Notes: generated by a model from the sequence alone, not told the origin. A stretch of 64,000 nucleotides of DNA from Ricordea florida (GCA_949710005.1 OX453274.1:3569655-3633654); one strand, 5' to 3'. Counted from the first letter of the stretch, positions 29,488 to 37,688 are shown. A program made the numbers and translations.

Positions 29488-29922
29488 TTATATATTTTTG
29501 AACTAAGAATAATAGCGAAAGATCTTAAAATTAAAGGAAGAGCAAAAATGAATAAGAAAGAACTAATTGATGAAATTGCAAAACATAAAGATGAGGAAAT
29601 TACTGACTTAATTGAAAAAGTTATCCCTATTAGCAGGATTATTTGCGATCATGGGAAAATAAAAAAATTTTGCAGCGAATGTGCTGGGTATAATTGTTTG
29701 CATAATAAATATAAATATCGTTGTAAGGAATGCATGGGAACACAAATATGCTGCCATAATAAACAAAAACAACATTGTAAAGAATGCATGGGCTCCCAAA
29801 TTTGTGAACATAATAAACATAAACATCAATGTGTAGAATGCGGAGGGTCACAAATTTGCGAACACAATAAGCAAAAAGCTTCTTGCAAGGATTGCAAAAT
29901 TAAATTATTATTAAATGATTAA
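29470..29922 (+). CDS. SAP-like N-terminus plus zinc-knuckle repeat protein (element 1)
   Basis: A 150-aa protein starting at ATG 29470 inside the terminal repeat; the in-frame TTG upstream is not needed, and the element 2 homologue also begins MDQ. Residues 1-45 resemble a SAP-type helix-turn-helix DNA-binding segment (ending KIKGRAKMNKKELIDEI). The rest is about five modules of the form C-x-H-x6-C-x2-C (for example CEHNKHKHQCVEC). Such modules are common in large DNA viruses and protists and probably bind zinc. The gene lies at the element end opposite the polymerase and points inward. A CTTAAAGAT box sits 33 nt before the start. DNA-end or origin binding is inferred from the SAP-like part and from location; no function is proven. 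Confidence 0.75.
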   Translation: MDQLRRLYIFELRIIAKDLKIKGRAKMNKKELIDEIAKHKDEEITDLIEKVIPISRIICDHGKIKKFCSECAGYNCLHNKYKYRCKECMGTQICCHNKQKQHCKECMGSQICEHNKHKHQCVECGGSQICEHNKQKASCKDCKIKLLLND

Positions 29923-29949
29923 AAATAAAAGCGAAGAATAGGCAATTAT

Positions 29950-29979
29950 GTTATTAAACCTTTATTTTGGTTTAATAAC
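29950..29979. terminator. Hairpin after the zinc-repeat gene
   Basis: A perfect 11-bp stem GTTATTAAACC / GGTTTAATAAC with an 8-nt AT loop lies 28 nt after the stop codon. It resembles the hairpins at the convergent gene ends, so it is probably a transcript 3'-end signal. Confidence 0.6.
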
Positions 29980-30024
29980 AAAAAAATTGATATTTAAAAA
30001 GAAAATATAAAATAAAAATAAAAG

Positions 30025-30732
30025 ATGGAAATACGAATATATAGATGGGAAGAAAATTTTTATTTAAATTACCATAATGAAAAAGAACTGGGTTTTTGCG
30101 ATTTTATAGAAGAAATCAAAAAGGATTTGTTACAAATTATATCAAAAATTCGCAGTTTTATTGTTGAAAATAGTGGTATTCATTTTGGAATTATTTATAA
30201 TGATGATGAAGATAATGGGCGTGTTATTAACTATGAAACTGAGGAAGAATTTTGTGTTAATGGGATATGCGTTGAAAAGTTTGTAAAAGATTTATTAAAT
30301 TGCGCAAACGAATGTTTTAAAGCAAATGTTGATGAAAATGAATGGCTCAAATTTAAGTTTCGTAAAGACTTATTAAATTCAAAAAATGACGTTGATAATG
30401 ATGATGATGCCGCTTATGAGGAATATCTTAGCCAAATTGATTATGGTTATTATGATAAGGAATGCGATATTAATAAGTTTGATAATAATTTTGTTATTGA
30501 CGTTATTGATATAATGATAGAAATAAATTCTCACAAGTTTGAGCATAAAAATAAATTTTACAAAGATTTACATGATGATTTAATGAAAGCAATACACAAA
30601 CGCAAATTCTATAAAGACTTACATGATGAACTAATGGTTGTTGCTTGGCGCCCAACTAGATATTTAGATTGGTGTATTGATTTTGAAGAGTTAAAGTTTT
30701 TGAAAGAAGAGGTATGGGGCGATGAAGATTAA
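30025..30732 (+). CDS. Acidic protein of unknown function, FYKDLHDELM family (element 1, intact paralogue)
   Basis: A 235-aa acidic protein that I cannot assign. It shares NEKELGF(C/E)...FIEEIK near the N-terminus and FYKDLHDELM...YLDWCIDFEEL near the C-terminus with the element 2 protein at 57054-57665. It shares the C-terminal motif with the broken copy at 34821-35333. Within it the segment FYKDLHDxLM occurs twice in tandem (around residues 188-210), an internal duplication absent from the other copies. It is preceded by ATTTAAAAAG about 35-40 nt before the start and followed by a hairpin at 30747-30776. It looks like an extra copy, because the collinear position in element 2 corresponds to the pseudogene rather than to this locus. 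Confidence 0.75.
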   Translation: MEIRIYRWEENFYLNYHNEKELGFCDFIEEIKKDLLQIISKIRSFIVENSGIHFGIIYNDDEDNGRVINYETEEEFCVNGICVEKFVKDLLNCANECFKANVDENEWLKFKFRKDLLNSKNDVDNDDDAAYEEYLSQIDYGYYDKECDINKFDNNFVIDVIDIMIEINSHKFEHKNKFYKDLHDDLMKAIHKRKFYKDLHDELMVVAWRPTRYLDWCIDFEELKFLKEEVWGDED

Positions 30733-30746
30733 TATTATCTAATTAT

Positions 30747-30776
30747 GTTATATAACCTAATTACTGGTTACATAAC
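30747..30776. terminator. Hairpin between convergent genes (element 1, left)
   Basis: GTTATATAACC and GGTTACATAAC form an 11-bp stem with one A/C mismatch and an 8-nt loop. It lies between a plus-strand gene ending at 30732 and a minus-strand gene ending at 30784. The same hairpin occurs at 57013-57042 and, as a variant, at 35339-35381 and 62047-62077. Confidence 0.7.
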
Positions 30777-30783
30777 AAGAAAT

Positions 30784-31419
30784 TTATCTAAATCTAAAAC
30801 TAAAAGTTGCAGGGGTATCCTTAAGATCAATTTTTTCCCATTCTGCGTCTAATATTGTTAAATCAAAGTGGTTTATGGGGCTCTCATATTTTTGAACCGG
30901 AATTGTTGGATAATCCTTTGAGGGTATGTTTGCGAGTAGGTGTGATGGTGAGAGTTTTACAAGTTCACCATTTTTGGTTTTGTTCAAATATGAAGACTTG
31001 TTATCAACTATACTACACATAAGTCTCAGCGGTTCCTTAATCTGAATATTTATGGGGTATAATTTGCCGGGGTTTATAACTTCTGGCAGTCCTAAAGCAA
31101 CTTGCAGGCCCATAGAAATATTAACTTTGAAGTTCTTGTTTGAAAAAAGATAGTCAAAAGTATCAGTCTCAATGATTGTTATCTTTTCATCATTTGGGTC
31201 ACTAAGAAAGGTCAATTGTAATCTATCAAGCGTATATGTCCCGGGGCGAAATACTATGAAGTCCCTTGGTCTAACTTTGGAAATCGATTCTATATTCTTT
31301 AAATTAAACACCTTTTTTGGCCGTATATTACAATCTAGGAGTTGTATCTCCCGAAGATTTTTCAGCGGCGGATCTAAATAAACCCGGGTTTCAGAATCAT
31401 ATATTGTAATACTCAACAT
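30784..31419 (-). CDS. Penton-like minor capsid protein (element 1)
   Basis: A 211-aa protein, closely matching the 210-aa protein of element 2. The order of features fits the single-jelly-roll penton/minor capsid protein of Polintons: an N-terminal IYDSETRVYLDPPL strand, a RPGTYTLDRLQ segment, a LGLPEVINPG turn, RLMCSIVDNKS, and the C-terminal strand pair (FDLTILDAEW ... FSFRFR). Penton proteins close the icosahedral vertices around the double-jelly-roll shell. The assignment is from pattern, not from a search. It is the last gene of the virion block. An AATCTAAAGATG box precedes the start by about 36 nt. Confidence 0.7.
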   Translation of the reverse strand: MLSITIYDSETRVYLDPPLKNLREIQLLDCNIRPKKVFNLKNIESISKVRPRDFIVFRPGTYTLDRLQLTFLSDPNDEKITIIETDTFDYLFSNKNFKVNISMGLQVALGLPEVINPGKLYPINIQIKEPLRLMCSIVDNKSSYLNKTKNGELVKLSPSHLLANIPSKDYPTIPVQKYESPINHFDLTILDAEWEKIDLKDTPATFSFRFR

Positions 31420-31471
31420 TTTTTTGTTTTGATTACATCACGTTCATCTTTAGATTTATATAATCAAAACA

Positions 31472-32986
31472 TTAGCGAAACAAAAACCAGGATAATAATG
31501 CCCCGCCAATCCCTAAAACAATAAGATTATTTTGGTGAAAAGATGTTTCTATATTCTCCCCATTATCCGTTTCCTGTTTTTCACTTACTTTGCTCGCTAT
31601 TGGTTTAGGATTGGTATTTAATATAACTTTTGTTGTGCCTAGACTATTAGGTATTCCAACAGATTTTGTTTCTACATTTATAGAATTATTTACACCAAAT
31701 TTCATATCTTTTGTAGCCATTTTCAGATTATTATTGTATCCGATCACACTTTCTGTATTTATAATTAAATTACTAGGCATCAACCAAACTCCTGGAGCTA
31801 CCGCCAAATCGAGACGCAACTTTGTTTCCTGAACAGATTTTTGGTAATTTTGAATGGAGTTGGAAATCTTATTTTCTTTTACACTACTTTCAAATAATGC
31901 TTTGAATTCCTCTTGCGTTTCTGTTGCTCCTCCACCAGTTCCCACAATGGAATTTCTTGTATTAACTTGTGAGCCTAATATGCAATAAACAAAAGCTTCA
32001 ACTGATCGATTTAATCTTCCAAGCCCCGCTTCGGTGAGACCATTTCCTTCCGTAGGAATAAACCAAGCATATTTGAAATCACTAAATAGATCATTTCTTA
32101 TAAACGAGATTTTATTTCCATCTCCATCTTTATAGCCCTCATCAGAAAATTTATTTTGCCCGGGCCAAGTATTTGCATCATGATCATAATTTCTTACAAT
32201 ATATAAATTTTCATTTCCTCCCGAGCTGTAATAAATAAATATATCACCCAAACCATGATTTCTTCCACCCTTCCACCTAAAGTCAGAATTATTACTAATC
32301 CCAAACTCTTTACACAATCGATTATATGCAACTTTATCATATGAATTATTTTTTATTGAAAAAGTTTGTACGTCGGGTAATGGTGCAGTTAATTCATATA
32401 TTATTCTTCTTATTGTAAAGTATATGTGAAATAAGAAAAAACTTCTAATAACTTTCGGGTAACTAAAAATGTCACTTAAACTAATACCGCAACCAGATGT
32501 TGCGCACCAAACCGCAAAGTTAAGTTGCTGAGGCCAATAACTAATATCAGGTTTACTCAACCATCTTTTGCATTCCTTTGCAGAATTAAATGTTACAACT
32601 TGTGATTTAAATATGTTTCTCATATTTGCAGTGAATTTTTTAGTATCTGAAACGTATATATCCAGTTCGGTTAGCATTTTTGTCGCATCGTTTGCAAATT
32701 CATTGAATCTAACTCCTGGTATTGGATAAATTTTTGTTGTTAATGTTAAACTTTTTGGAAACGAACTTTTTTTAACGGTTGCGTTTAATCCCAAATCTTC
32801 CCATAATGATAGTTTCAACTTATTTGAAAGATTCGCGGTCCATGTTTCTCCAGAAGGATCATCGTCGGACATAATAGTTGTGTTATTAACTTTCCATTTA
32901 ATATAACCACCGAATGGATCAGCCACAAATGAAAATTTATTGAGATTGGCTTTTGGGTAACGAGTTGTGAAATCACTAAATAACAT
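31472..32986 (-). CDS. C-terminally anchored virion-module protein, 504 aa (element 1)
   Basis: The start at 32986 is chosen over the longer open frame from 33085 because the element 2 homologue begins at the same MLF(S/D)DF residues and the promoter box TTTAAAGAT lies just upstream. The protein aligns end to end with the 537-aa element 2 protein, apart from two insertions in the latter. A conserved centre contains QWPQQLNxAVWCATSGCGxS and FHxYFTIRRIIYEL. The C-terminus is one transmembrane helix ending SWFLFR. From memory, this family recurs in cnidarian Maverick-type elements, but its role is unknown. A membrane-linked structural or entry role is possible and unproven. Confidence 0.8.
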   Translation of the reverse strand: MLFSDFTTRYPKANLNKFSFVADPFGGYIKWKVNNTTIMSDDDPSGETWTANLSNKLKLSLWEDLGLNATVKKSSFPKSLTLTTKIYPIPGVRFNEFANDATKMLTELDIYVSDTKKFTANMRNIFKSQVVTFNSAKECKRWLSKPDISYWPQQLNFAVWCATSGCGISLSDIFSYPKVIRSFFLFHIYFTIRRIIYELTAPLPDVQTFSIKNNSYDKVAYNRLCKEFGISNNSDFRWKGGRNHGLGDIFIYYSSGGNENLYIVRNYDHDANTWPGQNKFSDEGYKDGDGNKISFIRNDLFSDFKYAWFIPTEGNGLTEAGLGRLNRSVEAFVYCILGSQVNTRNSIVGTGGGATETQEEFKALFESSVKENKISNSIQNYQKSVQETKLRLDLAVAPGVWLMPSNLIINTESVIGYNNNLKMATKDMKFGVNNSINVETKSVGIPNSLGTTKVILNTNPKPIASKVSEKQETDNGENIETSFHQNNLIVLGIGGALLSWFLFR

Positions 32987-33042
32987 CTTATTCTTTTGTG
33001 TTTCAAAAAGTGTGATCTTTAAATCTTTAAGAATAAGATGTT
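32981..33042. promoter_or_regulatory. Inverted repeat around the promoter and start of the 504-aa gene
   Basis: AACATCTTATTCTT at 32982-32995 and AAGAATAAGATGTT at 33029-33042 are exact inverted arms. They enclose the TTTAAAGAT box, and one arm covers the start codon. Element 2 has the same arrangement with different arms (59674-59736). Confidence 0.7.
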
Positions 33043-33088
33043 CCAGCAAAACAATTACACCCAACTTCAGTTTTTTCATATACAAGTT

Positions 33089-33706
33089 TTAATGACCTTT
33101 CTCTCCTACGAGTTCTTTTAAAAGATCTTCTCGAACTTTCTTCCTTATTATACTCATGTCGAAATTTTTTTGGTCTTCTTTTCTGAACTTTTGGCGAACT
33201 TCTTGTTTCAATTTCTGAAACTTTTCCAACTCCGCCAAAATTATTGAAAATTCTTGATCGGATATTACATTATCTTTCATAGCCTTAGAGACTAAATCGG
33301 TAATGGTGTTTAATTTAGATTTTGCGATTGCAACTGTTTGCTCGTGTTTACTAACTTTGCTGGAAAGATTTTTGGATACAATTCCAAATCCGATTGAGAA
33401 AACTCCAAAAAATCCACCAACTACACCCAAAGGTATACCAACTATAGCACCAACCCCAGTGAGAGAAGTTCCTAATCCGCTAGCTGATAGAAGAACTGAA
33501 ACAAATCCTCCGGAAACACTAATTTTTGCACATATTCCTCTTGCTCTATTATATTTTTTCCTCACTTCTTCGTAATGCCTAATTTCCTTTTCGAGATTTT
33601 GCAAAACTTCACTTGATTTCTGTAATCTGAAATTAATTGTGCTTTCTCCTTTTTGTGTTTGGTCATTATTAGGTAATTGAGGATAAAGATCATTGTAGTC
33701 TGCCAT
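33089..33706 (-). CDS. Hydrophobic-core coiled-coil protein, 205 aa (element 1)
   Basis: The N-terminal half has a coiled coil (EVLQNLEKEIRHYEEVRKKY). It is followed by a Gly-rich hydrophobic hairpin (about residues 63-110, including LLSASGLGTSLTGVGAIVG) and a second helical region ending in charged residues. It matches the element 2 protein at 59003-59623 nearly throughout. I recognise the pattern from many cnidarian Maverick-like loci but not a function. A membrane-inserting virion protein is a reasonable guess. TCTAAAGG lies about 36 nt before the start, and the gene sits between the 504-aa and 326-aa genes. Confidence 0.75.
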   Translation of the reverse strand: MADYNDLYPQLPNNDQTQKGESTINFRLQKSSEVLQNLEKEIRHYEEVRKKYNRARGICAKISVSGGFVSVLLSASGLGTSLTGVGAIVGIPLGVVGGFFGVFSIGFGIVSKNLSSKVSKHEQTVAIAKSKLNTITDLVSKAMKDNVISDQEFSIILAELEKFQKLKQEVRQKFRKEDQKNFDMSIIRKKVREDLLKELVGEKGH

Positions 33707-33746
33707 ATTGTGTTTTTACTGAACAGCATGATACCTTTAGATTAAG

Positions 33747-34727
33747 TTACTTTGTCTTCTTTTTCATACTCTCCACAAAATACAAAACTACAGCCATGAT
33801 TAAAAGCCAAGCATTCTTCCCCAAAAATCCAATAACTTCTCCGGCCGTTTTGAAAAGAAAGCTAACTATTGCTCCGACCATTCCTGGCAATATTTCACCT
33901 AGTTTTTTACCTATAGTTTTTAATCCATTACCTACACCCCTTCCCAAAGCGGATAAACCCTTTGAAAGATTAGAAACTATTACTCCAATGATTACGCCTA
34001 CCGCGCTTAGAACGGCAAAAACTGTAAAACCATACTTTTTGAAAATCGCCTTAATTCTTTCTCTCAAAGACATTCCTTCTTCAACTCTTTCTCTTTCAGA
34101 TACATCGTTTGCTATATCTTCTTCGTCTTCGATAATCTCTGTATTTAAATTTTCAATCTCCGATTCTTCTTCAGGAGTTTTCAATGGTTTTGCTTCAAGA
34201 AATTTTTTTCTTTCAATCTTCTCATTTTGTTTTTCTTTTTTATCTGAAATTTTTTTTTCTAGTTTTTCTGCTATTTCAGCTCTTGTCGGTCCCAAAGCAT
34301 CTTTTAATTGTCCTGGTCTAAGTTTTTCCTTTATTTTCCCATCTTTTTCGTCAAATCTTCTAAAATCATCTTCATTGGCCATATAAACATATTTTCCACC
34401 AGACGGCCCCCTAACAGCGGGTAATACTATTCCATCTTTTATTTCTTGGAAATACGCCGTAACTTTTTCAAAATTTGCTTGTAAACGAACTGACCATATA
34501 TCCTTTTTTGCGTCTTTCATTTCTTCTTTTTTATTTCCTAATAAAGGTTGTTTTTCATTTTGCTCTTCATATTCACCAACATAATCAGGATTTTGGTAAC
34601 TCGTGGATGTTATTCGAACAGGTGTTTCTGATGGTTTTCTACCAAGTCGTAAATCTGTATCATCATCAAAATCATCAGGATTATCTTCTTTCCCCAATGA
34701 AAAGGGATCATATCCGCCTTCTGCCAT
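33747..34727 (-). CDS. Virion-module protein with conserved amphipathic C-terminus, 326 aa (element 1)
   Basis: The last roughly 110 residues (from LRERIKAIFKKYGFTVFAVL to the end) contain three hydrophobic, Gly-rich segments (VGVIIGVIVSNL, GEILPGMVGAIVSFLF, NAWLLIMAVVLYFVE). They are almost identical to those of the 402-aa element 2 protein. The N-terminal two-thirds is charged and predicted helical, and does not align convincingly with element 2. The gene seems to be a conserved membrane-active tail joined to variable heads. GTCTAAAGC lies about 32 nt before the start. No function is assigned. Confidence 0.75.
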   Translation of the reverse strand: MAEGGYDPFSLGKEDNPDDFDDDTDLRLGRKPSETPVRITSTSYQNPDYVGEYEEQNEKQPLLGNKKEEMKDAKKDIWSVRLQANFEKVTAYFQEIKDGIVLPAVRGPSGGKYVYMANEDDFRRFDEKDGKIKEKLRPGQLKDALGPTRAEIAEKLEKKISDKKEKQNEKIERKKFLEAKPLKTPEEESEIENLNTEIIEDEEDIANDVSERERVEEGMSLRERIKAIFKKYGFTVFAVLSAVGVIIGVIVSNLSKGLSALGRGVGNGLKTIGKKLGEILPGMVGAIVSFLFKTAGEVIGFLGKNAWLLIMAVVLYFVESMKKKTK

Positions 34728-34820
34728 AATTTTTAGTCATCAGTAATAAAGCTTTAGACTGCCAAGAGCAGTAAACTAAGAAAAATTGATATTTAAAAAG
34801 AAAAAATATAGAAATAAAAA

Positions 34821-35333
34821 ATGGTAAGAATAGTAAAAAAAATACGAAAATGCGATATCGGTTTTACCTTGGAATATTTTAATGATAAAAAAATACCAAA
34901 TATGGATTTTTTGAGATTAATAAAAGAAGATTGTTTATATCATTTATCAAAAGCTCTTTCTATTAAATATGAAGATCAGCCAAATGAATTGGTTGATTTT
35001 CAAATTGATTACACACAAGATAATGGGGTTAAGTATTATTATGGTTTTTCTTTTTCTCCAAAATGTGATATGACAGGAATATTTCCTTTCAATGAAAATT
35101 CTAATGATTTTTTAAATGATCGCCCAGAGGTAACAAAATTTAGAAACGCAATGATTAATAAAAAAGTTATTATTGATACATTTTGAGCATGCATATATAC
35201 AAATCCAGATAAAGTTTTACTCAAAAACAAATTCTATAAAAGTCTACATGATGAAATAGTTGCTGCCGTCTGGCAACCAAGCAGATATTTAGATTTTCAA
35301 GAATTGAGAGATTTGGAAGAAAGATGGTCATAA
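34821..35333 (+). pseudogene. Broken FYKSLHDE-family paralogue (element 1)
   Basis: An ATG at 34821 opens a 121-codon frame that stops at TGA 35184-35186. The same frame then continues for 48 codons with the family's C-terminal motif (KNKFYKSLHDE, YLDFQELRDLEERW) to TAA at 35331-35333. Its place between the 130-aa and 326-aa genes, on the opposite strand, is exactly that of the intact 203-aa gene of element 2. The upstream box ATTTAAAAAG and the downstream hairpin are both kept. Stop-codon readthrough is not excluded but nonsense decay is simpler. Confidence 0.8.
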
Positions 35334-35338
35334 TTTAT

Positions 35339-35381
35339 GTTATATAACTTATTCTAATTTTTGTATTACAAGTTACATAAC
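35339..35381. terminator. Hairpin between convergent genes (element 1, middle)
   Basis: GTTATATAACTT and AAGTTACATAAC can pair over 12 bp with one mismatch across a 19-nt AT loop. It lies between the pseudogene end (35333) and the minus-strand gene ending at 35383. It is a member of the GTTATNTAACC hairpin set. Confidence 0.65.
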
Positions 35382-35382
35382 A

Positions 35383-35775
35383 TTATAATATTTTACTTAC
35401 CGCATACCCCAAACCCATCATCCCCGCTCCCACATATACCATTTCCCCAGTCTTTTGATCACCGCTTGGTTTATAATAATCGGAGAATTTTGGTTCTGTC
35501 ATTTGCCCGTATAATTCAAAAGCCTGATTTGTAGTAGAAATATTTTTTGCTGCTCGGTATTTTTCATCTTTTCTTTTCATTCTCCAGTCAAGCATTTTTT
35601 GTCTTTTTTCCTGGTATTCTTGGTAATCTTTTTCGTATTTTTCCATTGCCTTATCGTGTCGTATTTTTTCTGTATCAACATTCTTTCCTGATAAGTATCT
35701 TGCGAGATAATTTCCGCCGGTGAAAGCGGTTGCATTCAATATCGCTCCTCCAATCATCATTGCTATTGCTGCCAT
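35383..35775 (-). CDS. Small membrane/coiled-coil virion-module protein, 130 aa (element 1)
   Basis: A short hydrophobic N-terminus (AIAMMIGGAILNATAFTGG) is followed by a highly charged helix (EKYEKDYQEYQEKRQKMLDW) and a second hydrophobic, glycine-rich C-terminus (VYVGAGMMGLGYAVSKIL). It aligns with the 132-aa protein at 56603-57001. From memory the charged helix recurs in other cnidarian Maverick elements. The role is unknown; it may be a membrane or scaffold component. Its stop codon is two bases from the start of the preceding gene's reading frame in this tightly packed block. Confidence 0.75.
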   Translation of the reverse strand: MAAIAMMIGGAILNATAFTGGNYLARYLSGKNVDTEKIRHDKAMEKYEKDYQEYQEKRQKMLDWRMKRKDEKYRAAKNISTTNQAFELYGQMTEPKFSDYYKPSGDQKTGEMVYVGAGMMGLGYAVSKIL

Positions 35776-35776
35776 T

Positions 35777-35995
35777 TTATTTTGGTAAAATCTTTTGATC
35801 CTCTAAATATGTTTTAAGATACATGCTTCCAGATAATACCACAACCCACTTTGCATAATTTGTAATACTTGAGGACGGGTCACTCAAAAATGATTCTTTC
35901 ATTACCTTTTTGGCTACATATCCAACCCCGGCTCCCAATCCAATAAGCACAGCTGAATCAGTTACAGTTTTCACAAGTTTGTTTTCTGCCGACAT
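35777..35995 (-). CDS. 72-aa single-pass membrane protein (element 1)
   Basis: Residues 8-30 form one hydrophobic, glycine-rich segment and residues 45-60 are a second, weaker one. It differs from the element 2 copy (56378-56596) at only four positions, so it is under strong constraint or has been recently exchanged. ATTTAAAAG lies upstream at the usual distance. The function is unknown; its size and position in the virion block suggest a small virion membrane protein. Confidence 0.75.
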   Translation of the reverse strand: MSAENKLVKTVTDSAVLIGLGAGVGYVAKKVMKESFLSDPSSSITNYAKWVVVLSGSMYLKTYLEDQKILPK

Positions 35996-36033
35996 AATTT
36001 TTTACTGTACCATTGAGAAACTTTTAAATAACT

Positions 36034-36462
36034 TTATTCCATTCCCAAAGATTTTGGGGCTGCAGAAAATGGTATCTTTTTTGGTTGCGGTGTTTGTGGT
36101 ACTTGTGATAAATCAGCTATCCTATTTGAATATTCAGTCCGAGCTTTTTCCTTATACCTCATAAAAAGATCAATTGCTGTAAATCCAAGTCCGACAACGG
36201 ATAAAACAGTAGTAAAAGATATCTCTGGAAGCCACGATTTTGCTTCACTATATGTATTTTCATTTGACTCTTCTTCCTGTTTTATTTTTTCCTCTCTTTT
36301 CATCTCCCTTGCCAATGCTTCTTTTGCTTTTTTATTATATTCCGCTAATTTCTTTCCCGCTGCGACCTTTTTAGGATCCTTATCCTTCTTTTTAGTATCA
36401 GTATTCTCAGGTACTGGATCAGCAGTAATTCGCTCAGAGTTTTGCTCATTTTGTTCAGACAT
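36034..36462 (-). CDS. Basic-helix plus one-TM protein, 142 aa (element 1)
   Basis: The N-terminus is polar and lysine-rich with the conserved run DPKKVAAGKKLAEYNKKAKE. A single transmembrane segment follows (SWLPEISFTTVLSVVGLGFT), then RYKEKAR and a Pro-rich tail ending KSLGME. It matches the element 2 protein at 55889-56332. TCTAAAAAC lies 32 nt before the start in both elements. I do not recognise a function; a DNA- or core-binding membrane linker is one possibility from the basic helix. Confidence 0.75.
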   Translation of the reverse strand: MSEQNEQNSERITADPVPENTDTKKKDKDPKKVAAGKKLAEYNKKAKEALAREMKREEKIKQEEESNENTYSEAKSWLPEISFTTVLSVVGLGFTAIDLFMRYKEKARTEYSNRIADLSQVPQTPQPKKIPFSAAPKSLGME

Positions 36463-36499
36463 TGTTATTTAGATGCAACAAATAAGTTTTTAGATCTGT

Positions 36500-37054
36500 T
36501 TAATACACAGTATCAACACCTTCAGTAGATTGCTTAGTTTCCTGGTCAGTTGTGCTACCATTTGCTGGTTCTTCTCTTGAAAATTGTTGATTTTTGTTGA
36601 ATTTAACGTGTTTAGCAACCTGGAATATCCCGCTAGCAAGTGCTGTCAGTCTTCCTCCTTTTAATGCCAAGAGACCCACAAAGTTTGTTAATTCTCGATT
36701 AACCAAATTATCTTTCTTCAAATCATCGCAAAGAGCATCTATGTCATCTACCGGAACTAAATACGAAATAAGTTTGGAAACTAATTCTAGGGAAGAATCT
36801 ACCAATCCTCCATTAATTTTCTTACCCATTACCGATTGATAACGATTAAAATATTTTTCTACATCTTTTTCCGTTAATTTTTTTACATCGCCCAGACTCA
36901 TATCAGCTCCTAAATATTCCTTTGTTGTTCCAAGAACTGCTAGAATTGCAAGAGATTCTTGTTTGATTTCAATATCCTCACTTTTCCCAGGCCCTCCCTC
37001 CGGTCGGTCAGTTTTTTCTGTCGGTTGGTCAATGTAATCTTCCGGCTTTGTCAT
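36500..37054 (-). CDS. Soluble helical protein of the virion module, 184 aa (element 1)
   Basis: This gene follows the ATPase gene by only 7 bp. The conserved core includes SLGDVKKL, DVEKYFNRYQSVMGKK and NRELTNFVGLLALKGGRLTALASG. It is helix-rich without a transmembrane segment and has a polar N- and C-terminus. The element 2 homologue (55282-55851) has a 10-codon GC-rich insert just after the start that is absent here. At 36988-37008 this copy has its own GC-rich stretch (encoding RPEGGPG) that may be a worn relic of a similar insert. A degenerate box (TTTAGAGAT) lies about 32 nt upstream, inside the end of the ATPase gene. The function is unknown. Confidence 0.75.
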   Translation of the reverse strand: MTKPEDYIDQPTEKTDRPEGGPGKSEDIEIKQESLAILAVLGTTKEYLGADMSLGDVKKLTEKDVEKYFNRYQSVMGKKINGGLVDSSLELVSKLISYLVPVDDIDALCDDLKKDNLVNRELTNFVGLLALKGGRLTALASGIFQVAKHVKFNKNQQFSREEPANGSTTDQETKQSTEGVDTVY

Positions 37055-37061
37055 CTTTTTG

Positions 37062-37688
37062 TTAAATCACTTCGGGTATCTCTAAATAGCAATTAAATGG
37101 GTAACGCAAAGATAAACATAATCTAGAATATTTTTCGGTTTTCAGGAGTTGTACAAACTTTTTCCCCAATTCATAATCCAAATCTCCTCCGTAATCTTCG
37201 AAAAACATTTTCATGCCTTTCTGCGACGGATTATGAAAAGTAACAACGCAGGCCACATTTTCTCGAAATGGTTTTGCTATTGATGTTAATTGCTGGGTTA
37301 GAACCCAAACAGATAAACCATGATGCCTTCCGGAGAATGCTAAATCTATAAACTTATTTGATCGCTTTTTCAGATCATTAGAAACGGCGCAATCATCTAA
37401 AATTATTAGAGTATTTGTGCCAGAGAATAAAGTTTGACAATCAGTTAGTAACTCATTAATCTCCTCTACGTTACTTGCATCCGGAGATAATACAAAAAAA
37501 CGCTCATCCTTATTAGCAAAATTATGATAAGTTTTATTTTTAGAATAAGTCGGACAAATTAAAACAATATATTCAAAAACTTTCCGGAAAGGACCTCGGA
37601 GTTGTTCAATTAAGTACTTTGTTTTCCCACAATTTGTCGGTCCAGTTATAATACAATGAAATGGTATTTTATCACGCAAATCTTCCAT
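37062..37688 (-). CDS. A32/FtsK-HerA-type genome packaging ATPase (element 1)
   Basis: A 208-aa protein with Walker A GPTNCGKT near residue 16 and a Walker B LIILDDCA near residue 100. It also has the QQL sensor-like motif after WVLT, typical of the A32-like packaging ATPases of Polintons, virophages and nucleocytoplasmic viruses. It would drive viral DNA into the capsid. The sequence matches the element 2 copy (54650-55276) along its length with scattered substitutions. The start is preceded by AATTTAAAAAACATTTAG and the conserved TATGATACAAAAATC leader found in both elements. It sits directly after the major capsid gene, the usual neighbourhood. Confidence 0.92.
   Translation of the reverse strand: MEDLRDKIPFHCIITGPTNCGKTKYLIEQLRGPFRKVFEYIVLICPTYSKNKTYHNFANKDERFFVLSPDASNVEEINELLTDCQTLFSGTNTLIILDDCAVSNDLKKRSNKFIDLAFSGRHHGLSVWVLTQQLTSIAKPFRENVACVVTFHNPSQKGMKMFFEDYGGDLDYELGKKFVQLLKTEKYSRLCLSLRYPFNCYLEIPEVI

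Noticed and set aside
30025-30732. Ankyrin-repeat or known regulatory protein
   Set aside because: The repeated FYKDLHD segment is only a local duplication and no ankyrin or other known repeat pattern is present.
33796-34386. 196-codon plus-strand frame inside element 1
   Set aside because: Antisense shadow of the 326-aa gene; the same shadow appears in element 2 opposite the 402-aa gene.
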